From Trichopria drosophilae (Eukaryota > Arthropoda > Insecta > Hymenoptera > Diapriidae): DNA of 64,000 bases. Where the stretch lies: assembly GCA_030407085.1 (NCBI GenBank), contig CM059587.1, forward strand, positions 73,459,001-73,523,000, read 5' to 3'. Numbering within the stretch: position 1 is the stretch's first letter; each line of letters begins with the position of its first letter. Positions 35,511 to 46,843 of the stretch are shown here, piece by piece. The translations under genes and the position numbers were made by a program. Below the pieces are notes generated by a model that saw nothing but the letters and a program-made list of their open reading frames with translations, had not been told where the DNA came from and did not search any database.

Positions 35511-37924
35511 CAGAGTTAAGAAATTTCTAGTATATATTTACATTATACTGGAATAATAAAACGCGGATTTGAAATAAAAAATTCAATTAAATATTGCAGT
35601 GAATTTTTTATTAATTTTTTTTCTTTCTCTAATGCGTAGACAATACATGCGAATACAATGTATTATGCCCGTGGATGAATGCAGTGTAAGCACTGACGAG
35701 AAACGTATCAATGTCAGCTGGAAATACAAAGTCAGGTCTTACAATTTAAGTATAGCTTATATTTAGCTCAACTTCTTTACACAATGTTAAGCATTGTGCA
35801 GCACTTCAGAAATGACTATAAATCCAGTGTTCGTGCTGGTGCATGATCGAGACTTGGATAGTTAGCAGAGATTACTAGAGTGGGGATACGATGCTTATTT
35901 GTGTATACCTATTATGTATCTATAATTTTGCAGAAATGATAGCGGAAACAACTTCAGTGTCGATAAGGAACGAAATATGCACTCCAGGGGCAAAATTAAT
36001 TAGATAACCGAGATCCACGTGATAGCGTACATTTTTGTATTAGGTGAAGACAGGTAGACCTTTTGACTAATTAACATTTAGTAAACTTGTACTAATTATT
36101 AACCAAAGTTTACTAATTGAAGAAGGATTAAATCAAAATTATAAATCGTCCTGATACAAATTGAAGAAAATAATCTACCAGAAAATTAATAATTTCAAAG
36201 CTCGTAATAAAATCTTGTAGAGTAATAGAATTTTAGTTAGTGTAATTATGCGTTAGTTAGCTTGGCAGAGGTTTGATCCATTCCTCTTTGTTATGTCAGG
36301 AAATTACCAGACGTGTACGAGTTTTTAAAATTTTTATAACCTTATTATTGATTTTACGACAGATTTTTATTTTATGACTCGAGACGTAAAAATGTCATTT
36401 TGTAAAATATGTGGCTTTACATAACATTTCACTAATTATAATTTATAACACGTTATTACGTACTTTTTAAATATTTAGTTTGCAATTGTCCAATTAGATG
36501 TCGAGCATCTGTAATAATTTTTTAACAAACTTACAGTAAAATTCCTTATCACATTTTTCAGTAATATTAGTCAGTGAAATTATATTAATAGATTAAAAAC
36601 TGAATAAAGCTTCGAAAAAAACTATTTCCTAACAAATTAAAAAGAGCTTAATTAAAATTAGCCAATGCAAAATTAAATTATAAACATAGATGAAAATTAG
36701 TCACTTATTTTCTGCACTATTACTTTTTCACATAAAAATACGATGACTATCTAAATGGATTTTACTAATCTTATAACAAATAAATTCTTCTAACAATGCA
36801 AACAAATTTTCTAGTCTTGTACATAATTTTTTAAGTGGACTTAAGTGTTTATTTCACTGAAATATGAACAAATGAGTTTTATTATGTCTATTCATCAATT
36901 GTATTCTCAAACCTTGATATTAATTTCATATTTCTTGGTACAATGCAGAAGTATAACTTCAGTTTCATGATATGATTTAATTGCAGAACGCCAGTGAAGA
37001 CTTGTTCTTATTAATTGAAAATAACAAAATACTAACTTTTCTGTTGAAGAGGACATCAATGAACTCTTAAGAACAAGACATTACAAATTTAAATCGCATT
37101 TTTATTTTTTTTTATTTCCGACCAAAATTATGAGCTGCATCTTTCTAATCGCTTAACTACAAAATTGAAGTCTTTTTTTTTGCATGTATTGTGATATGAA
37201 AAAATGCATAGAACAATGCTAAAAACATAACTTTAAATCACTGTAAGAAATATCTAGCAAAATTTTACAAATATAGGAACGAATGTATTAAAACAAAATT
37301 ACGTAATAAAGCAGTTGAAGAGGATAAATGTATGCTAATATAATTAAATGAACTTATAAAAAATCTAATGAAACTAAATAAGAAACACATCAAATAATAA
37401 GATTTAATTTAAATAAAAATATAATATACACGTCAAATTTTAAGACATGATATTGGTGACTTTACTGAGTAAACAAATGTTACCTTTTTTTAATTGAAAC
37501 ATTTATTAGCATTTTAAAAAGTTAATGGTTTGATAACAAAAACCATTATTGACCGTTTGATAATCTAATTAATAATTCTGATATTATTACTTTAACTTTT
37601 CTGGAAATAACAAAAACTCTGAAAAACGTGATTAACATGTTACTGATCTTTGCGTACTATTTCTTGCATTTAAATTATTTAACTTTTTTGAAGTCTACAT
37701 TTTATTAATATCCCGGTTCTGGAAATAGAAAGAATAATATAATTAATTATGTAAACACAAATTAATTGAGAACTGACCGACAATTTACGAAAATAAGTGA
37801 TTTTTATTTCCGAAAATTCTCGGTCATATCACAATTAATGTCTTTGGAATTTTCTAGGAAACCGTCTATAGTAATTAGAATTACCTTTACATAGACAGAA
37901 TTTAAAAAATGTTATTCAGTCATA

Positions 37925-38175
37925 CGGTAGTCCCCCCCCTCCCAATATTTGCTACCCCCTAATATTTGCCACTAGTCACGCAAGCGTGATGTAGGAAAGG
38001 TTAAACCAGGGTTAAACTGATTTCTTCTGGTCGACGCATGCGCGTTCTATCACTGAATATTGGAGGAGTAGGGGAAAAATATCTTCCCCTCACTAGGCAA
38101 ATATTGGGAGGGTTCGAAAAAGACAGACAAGACGGACGAGGCAAATATTGGGGGTGCGGGGGGGGGGCACTCTAC
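37925..38175. mobile_element. Pogo-like MITE, AATATTTGC type
   Basis: CGGTAGTCCCCCCCCTCCCA and the word AATATTTGC occur twice at left. CAAATATTGGGAGG and GCAAATATTGGGGG lie at right before a run of ten G and CACTCTAC. The centre contains GTCGACGCATGCGCG, resembling ACGACGCATGCGCAAC of the 20352 element. The ends have drifted from CAGTAG. Confidence 0.65.
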
Positions 38176-41076
38176 ATATAAATGGTAAAAACTGAGGTGT
38201 TTTTCTTTTTAAAGGAAAGAAACAAGCAATCATCGTGGTATATTTAAAGTTAAAATTGTTTCACGTAAAAATTTTACAAAATGGCGGACTTATGAAGTAT
38301 TTGCAGAAGTACCTCGATCTTCGAGTTTTCCGGTTTCAAACAAGATGGAGTTCGTAATTCGTGTCTGAAATAAAAAATAAATTTTTTGTTATTATAAGTA
38401 TTATCTTCTATGTGAAAAAAAAAACGGAGGAAATGATGAAATAAAAATTAAAGGCTGCATAAAAGTGTTAATTTACAGGAAAAAAATTTACTTGCCTTTT
38501 TATTATTTCCTAGGAAATAAAGTCCGAAACAAAATGTCACACCTGCTTTTTTAAATAATTCAAATTTTACATACATTTCAAATGTTCCTAAGATTCGAGA
38601 GGGGGAAGTAGAGGCCAAAAATGACCTGAAAAATGGTTACGTGGTTATTCAAGGATACTTAAAAAATCTGGATACTTAAAAAAAAGTAGCGGCGCCAAAA
38701 CGAAAAAAAAACTGTTGAGTTGTGTTGCAACATTGATATATAATTTGTTGTATTTCTCTCCTAAGGAGCTATCATTGTTAAGATTTAAAGCATCGATTAA
38801 GCAAAAAATTTACTTTTTTGAAAATATGTTAAAAGACCCTAAGAAACATGGAAATACATTTAGAAAATAAGAGAAAACAGTAAACGATGATACTTTTACA
38901 AATTACGTACAAACAGAAAAGAATTGCTGAAATTTGGCTATTGGATAACCCGATTTTTACAATATCATCGAAAGTTATGACGCAATACTTACCAATTCAT
39001 TAAAGAAGCTGATAAACGCTTTGAATCGCAAACTTACGGGAAATATATAATTACAAATTTTTCAATCGAATTTCATTATTTCTTTGTAATTGCAAGCAAT
39101 TCATTATGCAAGCGTAATATGTGAAAACATCGTCTTAGTTTTTTTAAATTGATCGATAATAAGCAATGTAAACATTTAAATACTTAGTACAGCAATTATA
39201 GTAAGAAATGCTTCGCATTACTAGTGGTACCGATGAATTAATGCTGGATTAAATGTGCACATTCATAGCCATCATTTAATACCTATATCAAAAATAGTTT
39301 ATAATTTTCCTATAATTTCGATGTTGTATATAATTAAAACATTAAAATTTTGAAAAAGACAAGATAATTGAATAAACATGCAATCTTTTTTAAAATAGTC
39401 GGACAAGAAAAATATCTTCAATTTGTAAATTAATACTTTAACGACTTAGCGAGAAATCACCGATTATTTGAATTTTTCGGTAAAATATGCGAGTTTTATT
39501 TAAATCATTATGATCGACATCGATAAACCCTTATTATTTAATATTTTATAAGTGTTTAGTTATTACCTTCGTTTCGATAACAAAAAATTGTATTTTATTT
39601 GATTATTTAGAATGTACTAATCTACGATCTTTTCCTCGATCGATAAGTTCCGTATGGTCTATCGAGTTCTACTTTTCACTTGCAGTTATTTTGACCGACA
39701 TTTTAAAAACACAAACAGGTGAGGAAAGTAAACGATCGTAAAGTCAACATTTTCTTTATGTCTCATGTCCTTGCCATGTACCCGTTTTTCCCCTTTATAA
39801 ACATAATTGTTTTGAATAAATGATACGTGCGAACCTAGTAGATTGGTATCATGGTGATACCAAACGGAAGTCTTTCAGTCAATATTTAATTATCCAAATC
39901 GATTGAAAAAAAGTCGCCTGACCATACTGACACGTGTTATCTATTCTGATTTACGTTTAAATAAACTGTGTATTTACAAATATAACTCTAGTATTTATGT
40001 GTTCAGTTAATAATAATATAATCGCACTTCCTCGCATTATGAACCAAAGATCGATTAGAAAACAATGTGGAATTTTCCATAACTGTCATTGAACTACCAG
40101 ATACGATTTTTTGAGTAAAAAATTGTATAAGACTAATTGTAAAAAATATGAATGATTTTATGTCTTGTTTCTGTTGAATTTATATTTTTTAATTTAGGAA
40201 GTGACTTTATCAACACGATCGGTTTAGTGACCTCTGGAGGGATTTCTAAAGTCCTCTAAAATTTATAACACTCGATGACTGTCCAATTCGTGCAAGTTTA
40301 TTGATGGCAATAATGGTCAAAATCAGTCAAAATTTTAGGATTTTTATTTGTTAGTGAAATATCGGCAAAAATATACAAAAATTGAAAATTGGCTTTCTAA
40401 ACGACAGTTTACAATTGTATAAAGCGTAATATATAAATGGTAAATAACATACAAGTTATTTTTCCCTTTCTACATTTTCTTTTATGTTTTCGAAAAGCAC
40501 AATATGGATTATAAAACGAATATAAACATGCAGCAGGTCTTACAATTATTCCTTTTGAAAAGCTCTATTATAACATTATTGAATATCATGACGAAAGTAA
40601 AGCAATTGTAATAGATAAAATAAGAAAGTAAATCAAGTAAAAATATTAATGCATTACATGTTAAGATTAAATTTGAGATTAAGTTACTTTACTTTATACC
40701 GTTTGCGAAAATAACTGCGAATATAGCGAATGTAAGTTTTATATTTTCCACCTTTTCTGTGTTCCTCAACTCTTTGGACATGCCCTGCATTAAACAAAAA
40801 TTTTTCTGTTGAAAGAGATATTGGCCGGAAATTTAATTAGTGACTTTCAAACCCATTCCTGATAACTAAATCCATCTTTGTTATATACATCGTAATTATA
40901 ATAAATTTCAGTTAAATTAATGAATTACTTTTCAAAATTAAACTACCAATCGCTCAATAAATTAAAACTTCAAACACAATCTCAACGTTAACCTGTAGTG
41001 CATAAATACTTGTATAAATATTTTGATCTATTTTCTACAATTTCTCTACTTTCTTTATGATATTGGATCATCTTAA

Positions 41077-42123
41077 CCCTTTTTTGCCCAAAATGAGAGA
41101 AGCAGGTACGTCAACATCAGCTTCAGTGTCTGCAGTAGAAAGAATTTTTTTTAATTTTTGGAAAATACCCGACTATTTTGAAGTGTGCTCTATCGATTCA
41201 CGTCGAGAAAATGGACAATAAACGACTGTTTCTGCCACAATTTTGCAAAATAACAACAAATTGTCATGTTTTTTAGGTCAGTTTTTTTATTTTTCACGAT
41301 TTTCTTCATCGAAACGGGTTATAATCGATAAAATGTATATATAAAAAGTGATCCGGATTGTTGAACATAAATAATATACTAATAGAATATTTCTTAGAAG
41401 CAATGGCCGATTCAAAATGGCCACCGAACGAAGTAAATTTTTTCAAAATTATTAATTAACGAAGGTAAAGTGTGTATGAAATTCAATGCCGTGTACCGGA
41501 GGCCATATTGAATCCACGATTTTGATCTTGTCAGGTCAGAATATGTATGATATTCGTAATTATCTAACATATATGTTCAATTTTGAAACACATTAATGGA
41601 ACAACGATTCATATAAGAGGTACAATTTACATAAGGTGGCCATTATGGATCCGCTATTTTAGATTTGTCAACTCAAAATTATTATAGTTTTCTTCCATAA
41701 ACAGTCAATGTTTATATCTTCATTATATTACTAAAAAAAAACTTTCTATGCTCTCTATTTCAAGGAAATAATAATTTTGAAAAAACGTGCTTCGTTTAGC
41801 GGCCATTTTGAATCGGTCATTGCTTCTAAAAAATATTCTATTAGTATATTATTTATGTTCAACAATTGGGATCACTTTTTATATACGCATTTCATTCATT
41901 AAAATCCGTTTTGGTGGAGAATAACGTTAAAAATTTAAAAAAACATGGCATTTTTTTTTTATTTTGAAAAATGTTTGCAGAAATAGTCGCCATTTTCTCG
42001 ACGAGAATCAATAGAGCACACCTCAAAATAGTCGGAAACGTATTTTCCAAAAATTAAAAAAATTCTTTCTACTGTAGAAACTGAGCTGATGTACCTGCTT
42101 CTCTCATTTTGGGCAAATAAGGG
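41077..42123. mobile_element. TTAA-flanked piggyBac-like foldback MITE
   Basis: TTAA on both sides (41073-41076 and 42124-42127). Ends are CCCTTTTTTGCCCAAAATGA and, inverted, CCCTTATTTGCCCAAAATGA. The arms (AGCAGGTACGTCAACATCAG, AGAAAATGGAC) pair over several hundred bp. The interior holds AAAATGGCC-type copies of the dispersed repeat in both orientations (41412, 41505, 41640, 41805, 41990). CCC ends plus TTAA fit the piggyBac superfamily. No transposase. Confidence 0.7.
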
Positions 42124-42171
42124 TTAATTTTGAGCAATTCGAAAGAAGTAATAAATATATATGGAAACCCT

Positions 42172-42619
42172 CCCAATAAACGAAAAAGTATACGGAATCG
42201 ATATTTTGCATTCTGTTTCTTTCTAGTGGCGTGTTGATTATTCGAGATTCTTATTCGAAATTATACGATTTTATACGACCTGTAATACCAGAATTGAATT
42301 CTTTCGATCTTATACGATACCGTATTTAGCGCATTACAAAAATTGATTTGTTGCGGCTTAGAATAGCTTTAAATTCTGTTAATTTAATCGAAGAATTGAT
42401 TATATCGTTGTCCGTATTCCATAATTTTCGAAGAAATGTTCTGTTTTCTACTTTTGAGTTTAAATCTTTCGATAATCCAAAGTAATCGTTTCTTTGAGGT
42501 TATGTATCTCGTATAATATCGTATACAGTCGCGTTCGTAACTGAAAGAGTGGAAAAGAAACCGACTTATTTCGTATTAAATCGTACACAGATTTTTCGTA
42601 TACTTTTTCGTTTGTTGGG
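42172..42619. mobile_element. CCCAACAAACG-family TIR element, copy 3 (inverted)
   Basis: 448 bp, the cleanest copy: CCCAATAAACGAAAAAGTAT at left and the inverse of CCCAACAAACGAAAAAGTAT at right. It is homologous throughout to 7431-7885 and 20204-20930 but in the opposite orientation. Confidence 0.8.
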
Positions 42620-43000
42620 TAAATCGCCCTACAAAATTGAAAACCTTCGTCTAAAAAGACAAAAATTTTGATCTTTTTCAACATCATGGGCGCTACGATC
42701 GTTTCTCTATATCCTCTCCAACAATTTGCGAATTTTTGTTTCCACTTTCGAATGAAATTCAGCAAATTTTGAGTTTGTTGGACATCATTCGATTCTATTC
42801 GAAATATTGAAGATAAAATATTCATTTTTCATTAGAAATGATACGTTCTTTTAGTCTGAAAATGTTTCATACGATTTTTGGTTCCACAACATAACCTCAA
42901 ACTGAAACTGCGCATATTCGTTTGAAAATAAATCGAATGTAAGCAGGAAATCACTGAAAATTACATTTAAAAAAGGGTCAATTAAATGTTGTCTCTTTAA

Positions 43001-46000
43001 CCCGTAAAGTCCCAAAACGGCATAAATTCCACCCGTTTTTCAACATACGACTACAGATCCAATTGGCAGATGAATCTTAATTGAATTATATTTCTTGAAG
43101 TATTTTTTCATGCTCTTTTCAAATCCGCCGTTATTTTTGCTCTGTCTCTTAGATTTTTCAATACAGCGGTGTTTTCCTGGAAAAACGTGTTAATTTTAAA
43201 TTTTTATTTTGATCAATCGCGATTTACATTCAGTTAAACAGCGCAGTTTTGCTCCAAATTTTGTATCGGGTGGAATTTGTTATTGTACTTTAAGGTTTTA
43301 TTGGTATTTTTTAAAAATTCAAGATGGCGGTTGATTGGCATGTCGAGTTGTAACGAAATTTATTATTATTTTCTCAAAAATGATTGGTTTACAACATAAG
43401 TTGGTATACTACAGGTTTTGAGGTCGCTGAATCCGAATCTAAAATCAGATTCGCGAAATTCAAAATGGTGGATCCAATATGGCGGACCAAATTTCGCAAA
43501 AATGTTTGGATTGCAACAAAAATTCAGATATTACCGATCAAGAGGTTGCTTAATCCGAAACTGAAACCAGATTTTCGAAATTTAAAATGGCAGTTACAAA
43601 ATGGTGGACAAAATTTCGCGAGTATAAGGTGCAGAAAGTGGAATTGAGTAATTTTTATGAGACTTTTACAAGCCTCAATAGCTAATGCAACAGTTCTGTG
43701 GAATCTTTGTTGTCAAAAGGGACAAGAGGCTGGTGGAAAAGTCTATATGGAGGTCAGTAAATTCTATCGTAGGAAAAAAAGGAAAGAGCAATCTTTCTGC
43801 TTATAAAATTGGAACTCAATCCAGAGGAAAATGCTCGTTTGAAGGTTGTTCTCAAAGAACAACAAGAACTTGTATAGATTGCAATGCATAGTTTTGTGTT
43901 GCAAAGTATCATGGTAAATAATAAAATAATCAAGAGGAGTTTCAAGATTGAGAGCCATGAAACATGAGAGGCAAGGGGACTCACGAATATTTAGCACCCA
44001 AACGGGATCGTATCTCCGTTACGTCCACGTCGTTGATCCTGGGTGATGCTAAAAACGGAAAAATGATAGTCTTACAACAGAAGTTGGTATACTACAGTTT
44101 TTGAAGTCGCTGAACCCGAACCTAAAATTAGATTTACCAAATTCAAAATGGCGGTTCCAATATGGCGCACAATGGTGACTTTGGGTTAGGACGGAAATTT
44201 TTTTTTTTTTAAATACTAGCGAAGGGTTAAATGTGAACGAATCGTAACAAATTTTTTTTTAAAATACTTGCTATAGATTGTACTTCAACGAGTCACTACC
44301 AAAATTTCGAAATAAATATAAAATTGTAAAAGTGAATAACATTCGACATGTATTCTTTGCTTACAAGTTTATATTGACCCGTGTCTTTTTTCTAAATGCC
44401 ATTTTACTTGGCAATTGTTATATGAGATTTTTAAGGTCGTTGATTAGGAATATGACATAAAATATAAATTCAAAATGGCGGATCCAATATGGCGAACTAG
44501 ATTTGAAAAAAATTATGCAAATCACAATGAAATGAGTATCTGGGGGTTTTCGGGGTTGCTGATTACGAAATTGTAGCAAAGAATACATGTCGAATGTTAT
44601 TCACTTTTACAATTTTATAATTGTTTATTTTGAAATTTTGGCAGTGACTCGTTGAAGTACAATCTATAACGAGTATTTGTTAAATTAAAATTTGTTACGA
44701 TTCGTTCACATTTAACCCTTCGCTAGTATTTTGAAAAAAAAATCCGTCCTAACCGAAAGTCACCACTGTGTGACGGACCAAATTTCAGTAAAACGTTTGG
44801 ATTGCAATAAAAATTGAGATATTACCCTTCAAGAGGTCCCTAAATCCGAAACTGGAATCAGATTTTCGAAATTCAAAATGGCGGATCCATATGGCGGACC
44901 AAATTTCCGTAAAACGTTGAGATTGCAACAAAAATTGGTATATCACTGTTTTTGAGGTCGCTAACTTCTTTGAATAATATAAACAAACCATTTTCGATTT
45001 ACTCTTTTCTTTAAAAAAGAGGGAGAAGTCTTTCGAAAAAAATGTCTTTTTGTCTATTTCCGTTTTTAGCATCACCCAGGATCAACGACGTGGACGTAAC
45101 GGAGATACGATCCCGTTTGGGTGCTAAATATTCGTGAGTCCCCTTGCCTCTCATGTTTCATGGCTCTCAATCTTGAAACTCCTCTTGATTATTTTATTAT
45201 TTACCATGATACTTTGCAACACAAAACTATGCATTGCAATCTATACAAGTTCTCGTTGTTCTTTGAGAACAACCTTCAAACGAGCATTTTCCTCTGGATT
45301 GAGTTCCAATTTTATAAGCAGAAAGATTGCTCTTTCCTTTTTTTCCTACGATAGAATTTACTGACCTCCATATAGACTTTTCCACCAGCCTCTTGCCCCT
45401 TTTGGCAACAAAGATTCCACAGAACTGTTGCATTAGCTATTGAGGCTTGTAAAAGTCTCATAAAAATTACTCAATTCCACTTTCTGCACCTTATACTCGC
45501 GAAATTTTGTCCACCATTTTGTAACTGCCATTTTAAATTTCGAAAATCTGGTTTCAGTTTCGGATTAAGCAACCTCTTGATCGGTAATATCTGAATTTTT
45601 GTTGCAATCCAAACATTTTTGCGAAATTTGGTCCGCCATATTGGATCCACCATTTTGAATTTCGCGAATCTGATTTTAGATTCGGATTCAGCGACCTCAA
45701 AACCTGCAGTATACCAACTTATGTTGTAAACCAATCATTTTTGAGAAAATAATAATAAATTTCGTTACAACTCGACATGCCAATCAACCGCCATCTTGAA
45801 TTTTTAAAAAATACCAATAAAACCTTAAAGTACAACAAACAATTTCACCCGATACAGAATTTGGAGCAAAACTGAGCTGTTTAACTGAATGTAAATCGCG
45901 ATTGATCAAAATAAAAATTTAAAATTAACACGTTTTTCCAGGAAAACACCGCTGTATTGAAAAATCTAAGAGACAGAGCAAAAATAACGGCGGATTTGAA

Positions 46001-46117
46001 AAGAGCATGAAAAAATACTTCAAGAAATATAATTCAATTAAGATTCATCTGCCAATTGGATCTGTAGTCGTATGGTGAAAAACGGGTGGAATTTATGCAG
46101 TTTTGGGACTTTACGGG
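43001..46117. mobile_element. 3.1 kb near-perfect palindrome, TTAA-flanked
   Basis: TTAA at 42997-43000 and 46118-46121. The arms 43001-44062 and 45056-46117 (1062 bp each) are almost identical inverted copies. Open frames at 43384-43891 (+) recur at 45227-45734 (-), differing by only a few residues. A second, more diverged inverted pair lies inside (44178-44362 against 44574-44765), including the inner ends CTAGCGAAGGGTTAA and TTAACCCTTCGCTAG. CAAAATGGCGG / CCAATATGGCGG repeats occur throughout. The mirrored frames have no known domain. I treat it as a piggyBac-like foldback that was inversely duplicated. Confidence 0.75.
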
Positions 46118-46588
46118 TTAAAAAAACACAGAAAAAATATATATGCATGTTGAAAATCAATTTCAAAAAGTGAAATTGACTAAAATTGCACAGGCTTTTG
46201 TTAGGAAATTTTTTGCACGCATTTTTTATTCTTGTAGCAACTTAACCTCAAAATATATTATGTAGTCGCGATTAAAATTCAGTTTTTTTATTTTTGTTTA
46301 CTAAACTATAATTAAAAATAGATAATTTTCGAGGTATAAAACTTGGAAAAGAATCCGGAATTTCGAGATAAGATTTCTGGTATTTGTAAGTGGGGGATAA
46401 ATGTATCTGCAAATGTGTGTGTCATGTAGTTGAATCGGAGTCTTTATAGCTTTTATATAAGTATAGTCTAAGCGTTAGGGTCATATATAAGAGTAATCTA
46501 AGCGACAATCCGTTAGTAAGCGCGGCGCAATCGTCCAACGTGGTTCATTTTTTCTTTCCATAGTTTATAAGTCTTGAATGTTGTCCCG

Positions 46589-46697
46589 TAGAGGATGTAT
46601 GATAAATGTTCGACCAATGTAATTTAGACTTTTGACTCGTGTAAAATATACGATCGAACATTTTTTCGTTCGAGCATTTGTCATACATCCCCCGTAG
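46589..46697. repeat. Small inverted repeat upstream of GCLC
   Basis: CGTAGAGGATGTATGATAAA with GTTCGA at left pairs with TCGAGCATTTGTCATACATC and CCCCGTAG at right. The spacer is about 55 bp. It ends about 150 bp before the GCLC start codon, so it may lie in the promoter or 5' UTR. Probably a tiny foldback element; no function shown. Confidence 0.5.
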
Positions 46698-46843
46698 ATG
46701 ATCCTTGTGAATCCTGGGATCACACCGTTACAATAGTGATTGTTTTGTATATTGTTATGTGAAGTGACAATCGTAGCAGGTTTTCAAAGTTTCGTTGTGA
46801 ATAATTACATTCATCCGATAGAACTCTATCCATCGACAGTATA

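Larger units (their letters stand above)
33211..41076. other. 7.9 kb AT-rich gene desert
   Basis: No gene-like frame. Recognisable items are a tRNA-like half (35437-35510, minus), a poly-C/poly-G bounded pogo-like MITE (37925-38175) and a decayed GAACTGACCGACAATTT / TTCTCGGTCATATC inverted motif at about 37770-37830 that recurs near 57885. Everything else is AT-rich with homopolymer tracts. I see no conserved signal in it. Confidence 0.5.

Noticed and set aside
43384..45734. Mirrored open frames of 60-90 codons as candidate genes
   Set aside because: They occur in both arms of a non-coding palindrome, have overlapping alternatives in other frames, and their residues come from the repeated CAAAATGGCGG unit. 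No domain recognised.
46589..46697. Hairpin upstream of GCLC as an antioxidant-response or riboswitch-like regulator
   Set aside because: No CncC/Nrf2-type site with the full consensus is present and the shape is that of a minor foldback repeat; reported only as an inverted repeat.
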